Assembly: GCA_031291115.1 (NCBI GenBank)
Contig: JARLJQ010000005.1
Coordinates: forward strand, 60,182 to 124,181
DNA: 64,000 nucleotides
Direction of reading: 5' to 3'
From: Legionella sp.
GTDB taxonomy: Bacteria > Pseudomonadota > Gammaproteobacteria > Legionellales > Legionellaceae
Shown: positions 9,408 to 17,564 of the stretch, one piece after another
Layout: each line of letters starts with the position of its first letter
Numbering within the stretch: the stretch's first letter is position 1
Position numbers and translations under genes: made by a program
The notes under the pieces: generated by a model
The model's database searches: none
What the model was told of the DNA's origin: nothing
Seen by the model: the letters and a program-made list of their open reading frames with translations, nothing else

Positions 9408-9552
9408 CAGCTCAATGGGCAGACACATTGCAATAAAGAAAAATTATTATTTACTTACCTAAAGACCACATTTAACTCAAAATGAACTATATTTGCCATT
9501 TTGGTATATACTTATTTAGTAACTCCTTTCTAATTGTTCCAGGATTAAAGCA

Positions 9553-12500
9553 GTGAATACTGATAATCGTCTTTCCTGGGCACATCCTATTGTACAAGAG
9601 TGGTTTTTCGAGAAATTTGGTGATTCTACAGAACCACAAAATTTAGGATGGCCCAGGATACTTGCAGGCCAAAATACTTTAATTTCCGCACCAACAGGTT
9701 CTGGTAAGACTCTGGCTGCCTTTTTAGTCTGTATTGATCGATTAGTCAGACAATCTCTTTCAGGAGACTTGGTGAATGAAACCGCGGTTTTGTATGTCTC
9801 ACCCTTAAAAGCTTTAGGAAATGACGTCCAAAAAAACCTGATGGGCCCCTTGAATGAAATTATGAATCTTGCCAAAAAGCAGGGCATTTCAATGACTGAA
9901 ATTAGGGTTATGGTTCGGACTGGTGATACGCCTCCTAGTGAGCGTCAAACCATGTTAAAAAAACCGCCCCATATTTTAGTTACTACACCTGAGTCCTTTT
10001 ACATCTTACTTACAGCCGGTAAAAGTCGAGAAATTTTACGCACTATTAAAACCGTTATTGTGGATGAAATTCATGCTTTAGCGGATGATAAACGTGGTGC
10101 CCATTTGGTTTTATCCCTGGAACGACTTGACGCATTAATGGTTTCTCCTCCTGTTCGCATTGGTTTGTCAGCCACCCAAAAACCCTTAGACGCAGTGGCT
10201 AATTTTTTAGTAGGAAATGATAGACCTACTCCAGCTATTATTGATATTGGCCATGCCAAACATTTGGAGCTGGCCATCGAGGTTCCTACCAGTGATTTAG
10301 AAGCAGTAGCCTCTAATACCCTATGGGATGAGATTTATGATCGCCTAGCCCAATTGGCAGAACAAAACCGTTCTACACTTATTTTTGCCAATACCCGTCG
10401 TGTAGCAGAAAGAGTAGCGCATCACTTAGCAGAACGCTTGGGTAAGGATTTAGTATTAGCTCACCATGGCAGTCTTTCCAGAAAATTCAGATTAAACGCT
10501 GAAACCAAATTAAAAAATGGCGAGTTAAAGGCCTTGGTGGCCACTGCTTCATTAGAGTTAGGCATTGATATTGGTTCCGTAGATTTGGTTTGCCAATTGG
10601 GTTCCCCTCGCTCTATTGCTGCGATGTTACAAAGGGTAGGAAGAGCTGGGCATTGGCATGGTGCTGTTTCTAAAGGACGAATTTTTGCAACCACGCGAGA
10701 TGAGCTTTTAGAATGCGCAGCCCTTGTGGGGGCTATTTTGGAAGGTGATCTAGATCAACTGATTATACCCAAAGAACCCATCGATATTTTAGCCCAGCAA
10801 ATTGTTGCAACCTGTGCTACCGAAGATTGGCATATAGTAGATTTATTTAAAATGGTTCGTAAAGCGTTTCATTATAAAAATTTGGCTCAAGAACAATTTG
10901 ATGAAGTAATTGAAATGCTTTCTGAAGGTATTTCCGGCTCACGTGGACGGTACGGAGCTTATCTTTTTTTTGATCGACTAAATGGTGTATTGAAAGCACG
11001 GCGTGGCAGTCGTTTGGTAGCGATAACCAGTGGTGGATCCATTCCTGATAATGGCTTATTTACGGTAAAAACAGAAACAACGAATGCAGTTGTTGGCACT
11101 TTAGATGAAGATTTTGCCGTAGAAAGTAATCGAGGAGATATTATTTTGCTGGGCAGTACTTCCTGGCGAATCAATCGTATAGAAAGTACCAAAGGGCTGG
11201 TTACTGTTGAAGATGCACATGGTGCCCCTCCAAGCGTTCCATTCTGGCGTGGTGAGGCTCCTGAACGCACCGCAGAGCTTTCCTTACGCGTATCCAGCTT
11301 ACGTGAGCTCATTAGCTCCAAATTAAGTCCAGGAGAGGAGTCAATCGAAGAAACTCAGGAATGGCTAAAAACTTACTGCAAAGTAGATGAAAATGGAGCG
11401 CGGCAGATTATTGATTATATTCGTCAGGGACAGGCTTTATTAGGTGCCGTGCCTACGCAACAAAGAATTATTGCCGAACGATTTTTTGATGAGTCCGGAG
11501 GGATGCAATTGATTGTTCACTCCCCTTTTGGGGCACGCATTAACAAAGCATGGGGATTGGCCTTACGTAAATGTTTTTGCCGTTCATTTAATGTGGAGCT
11601 TCAAGCTTCAGCCACTGACAACGGTATTAATATTGCACTAACAGAACAACACAGCTTCCCTTTAGCTGACGTTTTTAATTTTTTAAGCGCTATAACAGCC
11701 CGGGAAATAGTAACGCAGGCGGTGTTACAATCCCCATTATTTCCGACACGTTGGCGTTGGGATGCAGGAAGATCATTAGCTTTAGTGCGTTTTCGAAATG
11801 GGCGCAAAGTACCTCCTAATATTCTGCGCATGCGCTCTGAAGATTTATTAGCCGCCGTCTTTCCTGAAGCGGTTGCTTGTCAGGATAATCTTGATGCAGC
11901 TGATATCGTCCTGCCGAACCATCCTTTAATCAATGAAGCCATGAAAGATGCATTAAATGACGCCTTAAATATTGAAGGATTTATTACGCTATTAAATAAA
12001 ATAAAGAATAAAGAAATTCAATGCATCGCTGTAGATACGCCGACACCATCCGTTTTTGCTCACGAAATTTTGAATGCTAATCCTTATGCTTTTCTTGATG
12101 ATGCTCCTTTGGAAGAACGGCGCGCTCGTGCGGTTGCAATGCGACGTACCTTACCTGTAAATCTAGTAGAGGAATTAGGTAAATTAGATCCCGAAGTAAT
12201 CAAGGAAGTACGGCAGCAAGCATGGCCGGATATAAGAAATGCCGATGAATTACAGGATATGCTGCAAACCCTGATTGCCTTTCCTGCCAGCGCCCCTCTT
12301 TATCAAGAGTCCATTTCCTTATGGCACAATTTTTTCGAAGAATTAGTGATTCAAGGAAGAGCAGGAACAGCGACATGGGGAGATACTCTATTTTGGTTTG
12401 CTATTGAGAAAGCACAAACATGTTCCAACATCTATATTGATGCCGTACTGAACCAATCCTTACAAAAAATAGAACAAAATCCTCTGGAGCGTGATGAGGG

Positions 12501-13764
12501 TATCATTCAGATGATTCGGGGATGGATGTATCATTTAGGCCCCACAACCAGTGCCGCCTTAAGCCATTTGTTGTGTCTTACGGAGTCAGAGGTAGAGCAT
12601 ACTTTACTGCGTCTGGAAACTTCCGGATTAATTTTACGAGGTATGTTTGAAAGCTCTTCTCAACAAGAATGGTGTGAGCGCCGATTGCTAGCCCGTATTC
12701 ATCAATTGACCTTGACTAAGCTGCGACAAGAAATAGAACCCGTAACTACAGCACAATTTGTTCGATGGCTATTTAACTGGCAACATGTTGCGGCAGACAC
12801 TCAATTAAATGGCGAACAAGGCTTGTTAGCCGTTCTTGAGCAATTGCAGGGTTTTGAACTTCCAGCAAAAGCCTGGGAACCGCATATTTTTGCCAAGAGA
12901 ATCAAAAATTATGATCCCCACCTTCTTGATACTTTATGTTCTATGGGAATAGTAGGGTGGGGAAGACTTTCTGCATCTATAAACCATACAGATTCGGTTG
13001 TAGAACAGAAAAGAGTGATACCCACCAGTATTGCCCCCATCACTTTTTTCATTCGGGAAATATCCTCTTGGTTACTAGATGTGAAAGTAGGAGTTCCCGA
13101 AGAACGTTTAGCAGGTTTAACTCATATTGCCAAAGATATTTATTTTTATTTATTACAACATGGCGCCTCTTTTTTTGCGGATATTGCCGATGACGTCAAT
13201 CATCTGAAATCAGAAATTGAAATGGGATTATGGGAATTGGTTACGGCAGGATTAACCACAGCCGATCTTTTTGATAATTTACGTTCATTAATTGATCCCC
13301 GACGACGTCTGGTGAAAAAAAGACGCCGAATAATTCGGCATCAATACAGTTTCGGTCGTTGGTCTCTATTGAAAAAAAGCCTTCATTCTTTTAATAACGA
13401 ACAAATCGAGGCAATGTGTTGGTTGTTGCTCAAAAGGTATGGGGTGGTTTTTCGTGATCTTTTAGCTCGAGAAAAGAATATTCCTCGCTGGCGAGAACTT
13501 CATGCGATGTATCGAAAGCTAGAAGAGCGCGGAGAAATAAGAGGAGGACGTTTTATTGAAGGTTTTTTAGGAGAACAATTTGCCTTGCCGCATGCCGTAG
13601 AATCGTTGCGCGCAATTAAAAATACAGAACCCAATAATGAACGAATTTCTATTGCCGCAGTAGATCCTTTAAATGTGGTAGGATTTATTTTACCTGGACC
13701 TCGAGTCTCTGCTGTTTCAGGCGCTGTGGTTTTCTTTGAAAATGGTCATCAGGTAGCTCCTTAA
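9553..13764 (+). CDS. lhr: Lhr-type large ATP-dependent helicase
   Basis: The 1403-residue protein starts at GTG behind AGGATTAAAGCA. Motifs: Walker A APTGSGKT (46-53), DEIH (171-174), SAT (206-208), then a second RecA domain with LAHHGSLSRKFR, ATASLELGIDIG and QRVGRAGH. After the motor comes the Lhr winged-helix/beta-barrel region and a long C-terminal extension that also matches Lhr (FLRGRF-like EIRGGRFIEGFLGEQFALP near the end). Lhr proteins are DNA/DNA-RNA helicases linked to repair. The size is close to the ~1500 residues of enteric Lhr. It appears monocistronic and is bracketed by two copies of a hairpin repeat. Confidence 0.88.
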   Translation: MNTDNRLSWAHPIVQEWFFEKFGDSTEPQNLGWPRILAGQNTLISAPTGSGKTLAAFLVCIDRLVRQSLSGDLVNETAVLYVSPLKALGNDVQKNLMGPLNEIMNLAKKQGISMTEIRVMVRTGDTPPSERQTMLKKPPHILVTTPESFYILLTAGKSREILRTIKTVIVDEIHALADDKRGAHLVLSLERLDALMVSPPVRIGLSATQKPLDAVANFLVGNDRPTPAIIDIGHAKHLELAIEVPTSDLEAVASNTLWDEIYDRLAQLAEQNRSTLIFANTRRVAERVAHHLAERLGKDLVLAHHGSLSRKFRLNAETKLKNGELKALVATASLELGIDIGSVDLVCQLGSPRSIAAMLQRVGRAGHWHGAVSKGRIFATTRDELLECAALVGAILEGDLDQLIIPKEPIDILAQQIVATCATEDWHIVDLFKMVRKAFHYKNLAQEQFDEVIEMLSEGISGSRGRYGAYLFFDRLNGVLKARRGSRLVAITSGGSIPDNGLFTVKTETTNAVVGTLDEDFAVESNRGDIILLGSTSWRINRIESTKGLVTVEDAHGAPPSVPFWRGEAPERTAELSLRVSSLRELISSKLSPGEESIEETQEWLKTYCKVDENGARQIIDYIRQGQALLGAVPTQQRIIAERFFDESGGMQLIVHSPFGARINKAWGLALRKCFCRSFNVELQASATDNGINIALTEQHSFPLADVFNFLSAITAREIVTQAVLQSPLFPTRWRWDAGRSLALVRFRNGRKVPPNILRMRSEDLLAAVFPEAVACQDNLDAADIVLPNHPLINEAMKDALNDALNIEGFITLLNKIKNKEIQCIAVDTPTPSVFAHEILNANPYAFLDDAPLEERRARAVAMRRTLPVNLVEELGKLDPEVIKEVRQQAWPDIRNADELQDMLQTLIAFPASAPLYQESISLWHNFFEELVIQGRAGTATWGDTLFWFAIEKAQTCSNIYIDAVLNQSLQKIEQNPLERDEGIIQMIRGWMYHLGPTTSAALSHLLCLTESEVEHTLLRLETSGLILRGMFESSSQQEWCERRLLARIHQLTLTKLRQEIEPVTTAQFVRWLFNWQHVAADTQLNGEQGLLAVLEQLQGFELPAKAWEPHIFAKRIKNYDPHLLDTLCSMGIVGWGRLSASINHTDSVVEQKRVIPTSIAPITFFIREISSWLLDVKVGVPEERLAGLTHIAKDIYFYLLQHGASFFADIADDVNHLKSEIEMGLWELVTAGLTTADLFDNLRSLIDPRRRLVKKRRRIIRHQYSFGRWSLLKKSLHSFNNEQIEAMCWLLLKRYGVVFRDLLAREKNIPRWRELHAMYRKLEERGEIRGGRFIEGFLGEQFALPHAVESLRAIKNTEPNNERISIAAVDPLNVVGFILPGPRVSAVSGAVVFFENGHQVAP

Positions 13765-13783
13765 TATTGGGGCCTGATTTCAG

Positions 13784-13835
13784 ACGTTTGCAGCTATTCT
13801 CTGGGCTTTACATCCCAGCCTACTCAAATCTAAGC
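13784..13835. repeat. Hairpin repeat downstream of the lhr-type gene
   Basis: CTGGGCTTTACATCCCAG (imperfect stem) followed by CCTACTC, with GACGTTTGCAGCTA before it, is a near copy of the element at 9350-9407. One mismatch in the stem weakens this copy. Confidence 0.45.
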
Positions 13836-13864
13836 AAGATAGGGCACCCCCTGTTGATTTGATA

Positions 13865-14575
13865 CTAAGATTTTTGCATTAAAAAAACCTTACGCTCTTC
13901 TGGAGTAAATTTTTCAATAGCATAACGCAGCATGGTTCTCGGCATTTGATGCGCGTATTCATTCAGAAAAGCTACTAATAGCAGCAGATCCTTTTTGCCG
14001 GCTTCTCGCAACATCCAGCCTACGGCTTTATGAATTAAATCATGTTTATCATGAAGCAAGATTTTTGCAATGCTCATTGTCCATTGGAGATCATTTTGAC
14101 GAATGAAATACCAGGTTGAAACAATAGCTATGCGTCGCTCCCACAAGGCATCTGAATGCGCCAGATTAATAAGAATGGTTTTATCTGCATGCACTAAGTG
14201 TGCGCCCATAATTAAATATGCAGAAGCATCAACCAAATTCCAATTATTAACCTGTTTTATATTGTCCAAATAAAACTGATACAACTCACTTTTTATTGGT
14301 ACTGATTCGCGTTGATATTGGTCAACTAAAATGAATAACGCAAGTAGGCGCTCTTCATTGATCGGTGAGCTAATAAGCGTGTTCAACTCCGTTCTCGATA
14401 AAGAACGATATTGCTTGGCAATTTTTCTTATATTAGGTACTGAAACGCCAATAAATTGATCATGCTCTGCATAATCCCCAGGGCCGGTTTTAAAAAAAAC
14501 AGGCTTATCTGCTGGAGCATCTTTCACTTGTGCATGCACTAATTTTTTAAGCTCGGCTACCCTATCCACTTTCAT
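13865..14575 (-). CDS. AlkD-like DNA alkylation repair protein
   Basis: The 236-residue all-helical protein matches the AlkD/HEAT-like DNA glycosylase family: FIGVSVPNIRKIAKQY, EERLLALFILV, NNWNLVDASAYLIMG, LWERRIAIVSTWYFIR, KILLHDKHDLIHKAVGWMLREAG and PRTMLRYAIEKF. Trp and Asp residues of the AlkD active site (WNLVD, WERR) are present. The family excises N3/N7-alkyl purines without base flipping. It is a single gene, convergent with the helicase. Confidence 0.85.
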   Translation of the reverse strand: MKVDRVAELKKLVHAQVKDAPADKPVFFKTGPGDYAEHDQFIGVSVPNIRKIAKQYRSLSRTELNTLISSPINEERLLALFILVDQYQRESVPIKSELYQFYLDNIKQVNNWNLVDASAYLIMGAHLVHADKTILINLAHSDALWERRIAIVSTWYFIRQNDLQWTMSIAKILLHDKHDLIHKAVGWMLREAGKKDLLLLVAFLNEYAHQMPRTMLRYAIEKFTPEERKVFLMQKS

Positions 14576-14645
14576 ATTCTCGCTACTTGTGATGATGCAA
14601 ATAATATCACTTAAGCGCTATGAAGGTAACAATGGCATTTAATAT

Positions 14646-14727
14646 CGTCGTCTAAAGCGTAAAAGACCTCCATTCAGATAGCACCGAGCCACTTTCAGGA
14701 GATCCTTCGCTACGCTCCGGACGACGA
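14646..14727. repeat. Palindromic repeat family A, copy 2 (diverged)
   Basis: It opens CGTCGTCTAAAGCG and closes TCCTTCGCTACGCTCCGGAC; the loop holds ATTCAGATAGCACCGAGCCA, which is shared with the other copies. It lies between alkD-like and usp. Confidence 0.65.
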
Positions 14728-14741
14728 TACCCGGAGATTTT

Positions 14742-15185
14742 TTATTTCCCGCGAATAAGCAACACAGGCATTGACGCACTGCGAATAACCCCTTCCGCTA
14801 CGCTGCCCAAAATAAAATGTTGTAAACCTTGACGGCCATGTGTCCCTATAACCAACAAATCAGCAGGCCATTTGTTTGCCGCTTCAATAATTTTTTCTGG
14901 AATACGTTCTTGAGGTTTCAAGACCAGCAATTGGCTGTCACAATCAGCCTTTGATTGATGTGCGATCGCTTCCATTTCATCTAATAATTTTTGCGCCTCC
15001 TGCTTAAAAGCTAACTCTAATTGCTCGTAATCAATGCCTGCACCAAGATAACCTGTATAGAAGTCATGTACTACATGAAGAATTCTTAATTTAGCATTCT
15101 GCTCTTTACTCAGATTAATCGCTTCTTGCAAAGCTTGTTTTGATATATCACTTTCATCTACTGCGACTAGGATATTCTGATACAT
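14742..15185 (-). CDS. Universal stress protein, UspA family (ATP-binding type)
   Basis: The 147-residue single-domain Usp begins MYQNILVAVDESDISKQALQ and ends with LLVIGTHGRQGLQHFILGSVAEGVI followed by PVLLIR. The G-2x-G-9x-GS pattern (GRQG...GSVAE) is the nucleotide-binding loop of the ATP-binding Usp subfamily. Such proteins form dimers and support survival under stress; no specific target can be read here. It is monocistronic; the region upstream is AT-rich. Confidence 0.9.
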   Translation of the reverse strand: MYQNILVAVDESDISKQALQEAINLSKEQNAKLRILHVVHDFYTGYLGAGIDYEQLELAFKQEAQKLLDEMEAIAHQSKADCDSQLLVLKPQERIPEKIIEAANKWPADLLVIGTHGRQGLQHFILGSVAEGVIRSASMPVLLIRGK

Positions 15186-15545
15186 AATTTATTCCTTCCC
15201 TGATTACTTTAGTCTTTTCAGTTTGATTGATTGCTTCTGCTGAATTAATCAATACCCTGTTGAGTAGTGTGGGAGGGAAATAGTGAATAAGCAAGTAAAA
15301 AAAAATATTCAGTACATTCAAAAGATTACATATATAAATTTGCATTAAGCATTACCGTGCTCTATTTCTTTATTTAAGATGCGAGGCTAATCCTTCAACA
15401 CGCCCCCAATGACAGTATCTATCCATAATATGACTCGCCAATGATGCCACCCACCTGAAAATGTACAAAAATTAGCAATATTCAATTAATGTACTATATT
15501 TGTACTGCACATAGGATAAAATTAATAACAAAAGGAAGAGACAAA
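15186..15545. other. Intergenic, nothing recognisable
   Basis: This AT-rich stretch lies between two divergent genes (usp and a lipoprotein gene). It must hold both promoters. A short open frame here lacks family resemblance and was left out. Confidence 0.5.
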
Positions 15546-15959
15546 ATGAAAAAAATTATCATTACTGGTATTTCAGCTTGTGTACTAGCCGCGAGCCTTG
15601 CAGGCTGTAATACTCTAAATAAAGCAGGACAAACCGGGAATGCTGTAGTTGGTACTGGCGTTGGCTTTGTAGGTGCGGTAGGTACTACAGCCGTTCGCGG
15701 TGTGGGTGCTGTAGGTCACGGTGTAGGTACTGTAGGTTATACTGCTGCTCGTGGTGTAGGCGCTGTAGGTTATACTGCTGTTCGTGGTGTAGGCGCTGTG
15801 GGCTCTACGGCTGTTCATACTGTAGGTAGTGGTGTGAATTACGTGACTGGAAAACCCGCAACTTATCATAATAATAGGATGTATCATAAACAAGGTGTCG
15901 TTCATCGTAATGGCCATGTATATCGTATTCAAAACGGACGATATGTGCTTGTCAGATAA
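15546..15959 (+). CDS. Small lipoprotein with Gly/Val-rich repeats
   Basis: The 137-residue lipoprotein has the lipobox LAASLAGC (Cys at ~21). Residues ~30-100 are imperfect tandem units around VRGVGAVGYTA and VGTVGYTAARG, of low complexity and likely extended or membrane-associated. The tail is basic (GVVHRNGHVYRIQNGRYVLVR), reminiscent of small periplasmic proteins of unknown role. The ATG at 15546 follows AAAGGAAGAGAC and gives a clean signal peptide; the frame is open 57 nt further upstream. A small membrane protein follows. Confidence 0.7.
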   Translation: MKKIIITGISACVLAASLAGCNTLNKAGQTGNAVVGTGVGFVGAVGTTAVRGVGAVGHGVGTVGYTAARGVGAVGYTAVRGVGAVGSTAVHTVGSGVNYVTGKPATYHNNRMYHKQGVVHRNGHVYRIQNGRYVLVR

Positions 15960-16021
15960 ATCATTTTTTGCCTTTATACGGATTGAAAACTACGCATAAA
16001 GGCAACAACTCAGGAAGAAAT

Positions 16022-16219
16022 ATGCTACTAGGAGCTTTTTGTTTTTTACTTATAGCAATTATTGCAGCCTATTTTGAGTATAAAGAATTGGGACCAACCA
16101 GTTTTTTATTAGCTAAAATTATCCTGTATTTTGCTGTAGTGATGTTTTTTGCGTTACTTATTACCTATATATTTAACTCAGCACCACCAATTCCTCAAGA
16201 GAGTAGTTCACCAATATAA
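16022..16219 (+). CDS. Small two-helix membrane protein (DUF1328-like)
   Basis: The 65-residue protein has two hydrophobic segments (MLLGAFCFLLIAIIAAYF and ILYFAVVMFFALLITYIF) separated by a short loop, the layout of DUF1328/YtjA-type envelope proteins. The ATG at 16022 follows AGGAAGAAAT. A TTG start at 15968 is possible but has no comparable ribosome binding site. Probably co-transcribed with the lipoprotein gene upstream (62 nt gap). Function unknown. Confidence 0.55.
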   Translation: MLLGAFCFLLIAIIAAYFEYKELGPTSFLLAKIILYFAVVMFFALLITYIFNSAPPIPQESSSPI

Positions 16220-16267
16220 AAAATCCGGTTTTAATCAAAATGCGTCATAGAATCATTTAACACCAAA

Positions 16268-16372
16268 TCATACAAACGTATTATCTGCTTTTGCCGCATA
16301 AACCAGACCTGACTGTGAGATAGCTTGTATTTCTGAAACCCATTTTAACCATTGTGTTTTTATATCGTTCAT
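16268..16372 (-). pseudogene. Truncated NUDIX hydrolase N-terminus
   Basis: A 34-codon frame opens MNDIKTQWLKWVSEIQ and runs on to AISQSGLVYAAKADN, which fits the N-terminal helical extension (Nudix_N_2 type, W..W...IQAIAQ.GL.Y) of a known NUDIX hydrolase family. It stops right after, where family members continue with DRERY and then the NUDIX box. GGGGGTAAGTT precedes the ATG. It looks like a gene remnant; recognition rests on a short match. Confidence 0.45.
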
Positions 16373-16522
16373 AACTTACCCCCAGGGGAAATAAGTTGCG
16401 ATTCAAGATGTTAATACAACTAACATAAACCCATAAATGACTCTTAGGAAGTAATTTTCTATTGTTTTATAACCCTACTTATGAGTAACATTGCATGATT
16501 ATTTATGTTAAAGGATTTACTT

Positions 16523-17500
16523 ATGAAAATACGGACGATTTTATTATCCAGCCTGCTTTTATTAAATACACCTATGGTTTGTGCTGAAGCAGCTAAAGAC
16601 AAAGACGCAGCTCTAAAAAAAACCAATAAATTTAAAAACATTGGCATTGGTTTTTTAACCGGTTATACCGACTTTAAATTTAACTCCACAACTGGAAATA
16701 ACTTCAGTCGCTTTAGCGGACATTCCACCCTGTATTCTGCATCCGTTGGTAATATACTGGTCGCACCTTCCTGGACAGTAGGGATGTCTCTTTTCAGAGT
16801 AGATACAAGCCTTAATTCACAGATTTTTATAAATCCAGGGGTTCCAGCAAACGCCCACCAAATAACGCATAACGACAGTTTAGCCGGACATGCTTTAAAA
16901 CAATTTTCTCCCAAGTATTTTATTGATATAGCAGGGGCATACGGTCAAAACAGAGTAAATACTCAGTCAACAATTATGCCAGGGACCAGGTCGTCACAAA
17001 TTGGTTCTGCACGAAATACAAATCACAGCGGCTTTGCAAGCCTTGCCGGTATTTACACCCGCCCTTGGAAAAACTTCTCCCTTATTGCAAGCGCCCGTGT
17101 TTTATACAGCCAGGTTAGTGCAGGCTCTTATGCCTTTAACTTTAATAACGCCAAACTTCCTCCTCAAACCGTATTGCCTTTAACAAATAAGGTATGGTTT
17201 TTAATGGAAAATGCGGAGATTGATTATAAATTTGATAAGACTAGATTCCCTTTCCGTCCCTTTGTGAATGCAGGTCTATTGCAGGTTTTAAGCTTTTCTA
17301 ACAGTCGCCCAGTAATTGGCGCGGTAATTAACGGCGTTTCACCGCAATTAAGCATGAATAAAGACGGTTATCGCGTGGGTGGCGGACTTTCTTTGAATCA
17401 CAAAAATATCACTGTTCGAGTAGAAGAGCAGTATTATAGTTCTGCAGGAACATACAGCAGCCTTCAAACAATTGCTGGCATACGTTATACGATAAGTTAA
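16523..17500 (+). CDS. Predicted outer-membrane beta-barrel protein (autotransporter-barrel-like)
   Basis: The 325-residue protein has a Sec signal (MKIRTILLSSLLLLNTPMVCA). The mature part alternates polar and aromatic residues in beta-strand-like stretches: IGIGFLTGYTDFKFNS, SASVGNILVAPSWTVGMSLF, YFIDIAGAYGQNRV, FSLIASARVLYSQV, FRPFVNAGLLQVL, YRVGGGLSLNHKNI and TIAGIRYTIS at the end. This resembles autotransporter barrel domains but lacks a passenger and does not end in Phe. The ATG at 16523 follows AAGGATTTACTT. The next gene begins 65 nt downstream, so the two may be an operon. Confidence 0.65.
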   Translation: MKIRTILLSSLLLLNTPMVCAEAAKDKDAALKKTNKFKNIGIGFLTGYTDFKFNSTTGNNFSRFSGHSTLYSASVGNILVAPSWTVGMSLFRVDTSLNSQIFINPGVPANAHQITHNDSLAGHALKQFSPKYFIDIAGAYGQNRVNTQSTIMPGTRSSQIGSARNTNHSGFASLAGIYTRPWKNFSLIASARVLYSQVSAGSYAFNFNNAKLPPQTVLPLTNKVWFLMENAEIDYKFDKTRFPFRPFVNAGLLQVLSFSNSRPVIGAVINGVSPQLSMNKDGYRVGGGLSLNHKNITVRVEEQYYSSAGTYSSLQTIAGIRYTIS

Positions 17501-17564
17501 GACACTCCAGAGGGCGTTGAATCACATCCCTCCAACGTCCTCCATAACTCCAAGGAATGGTATG

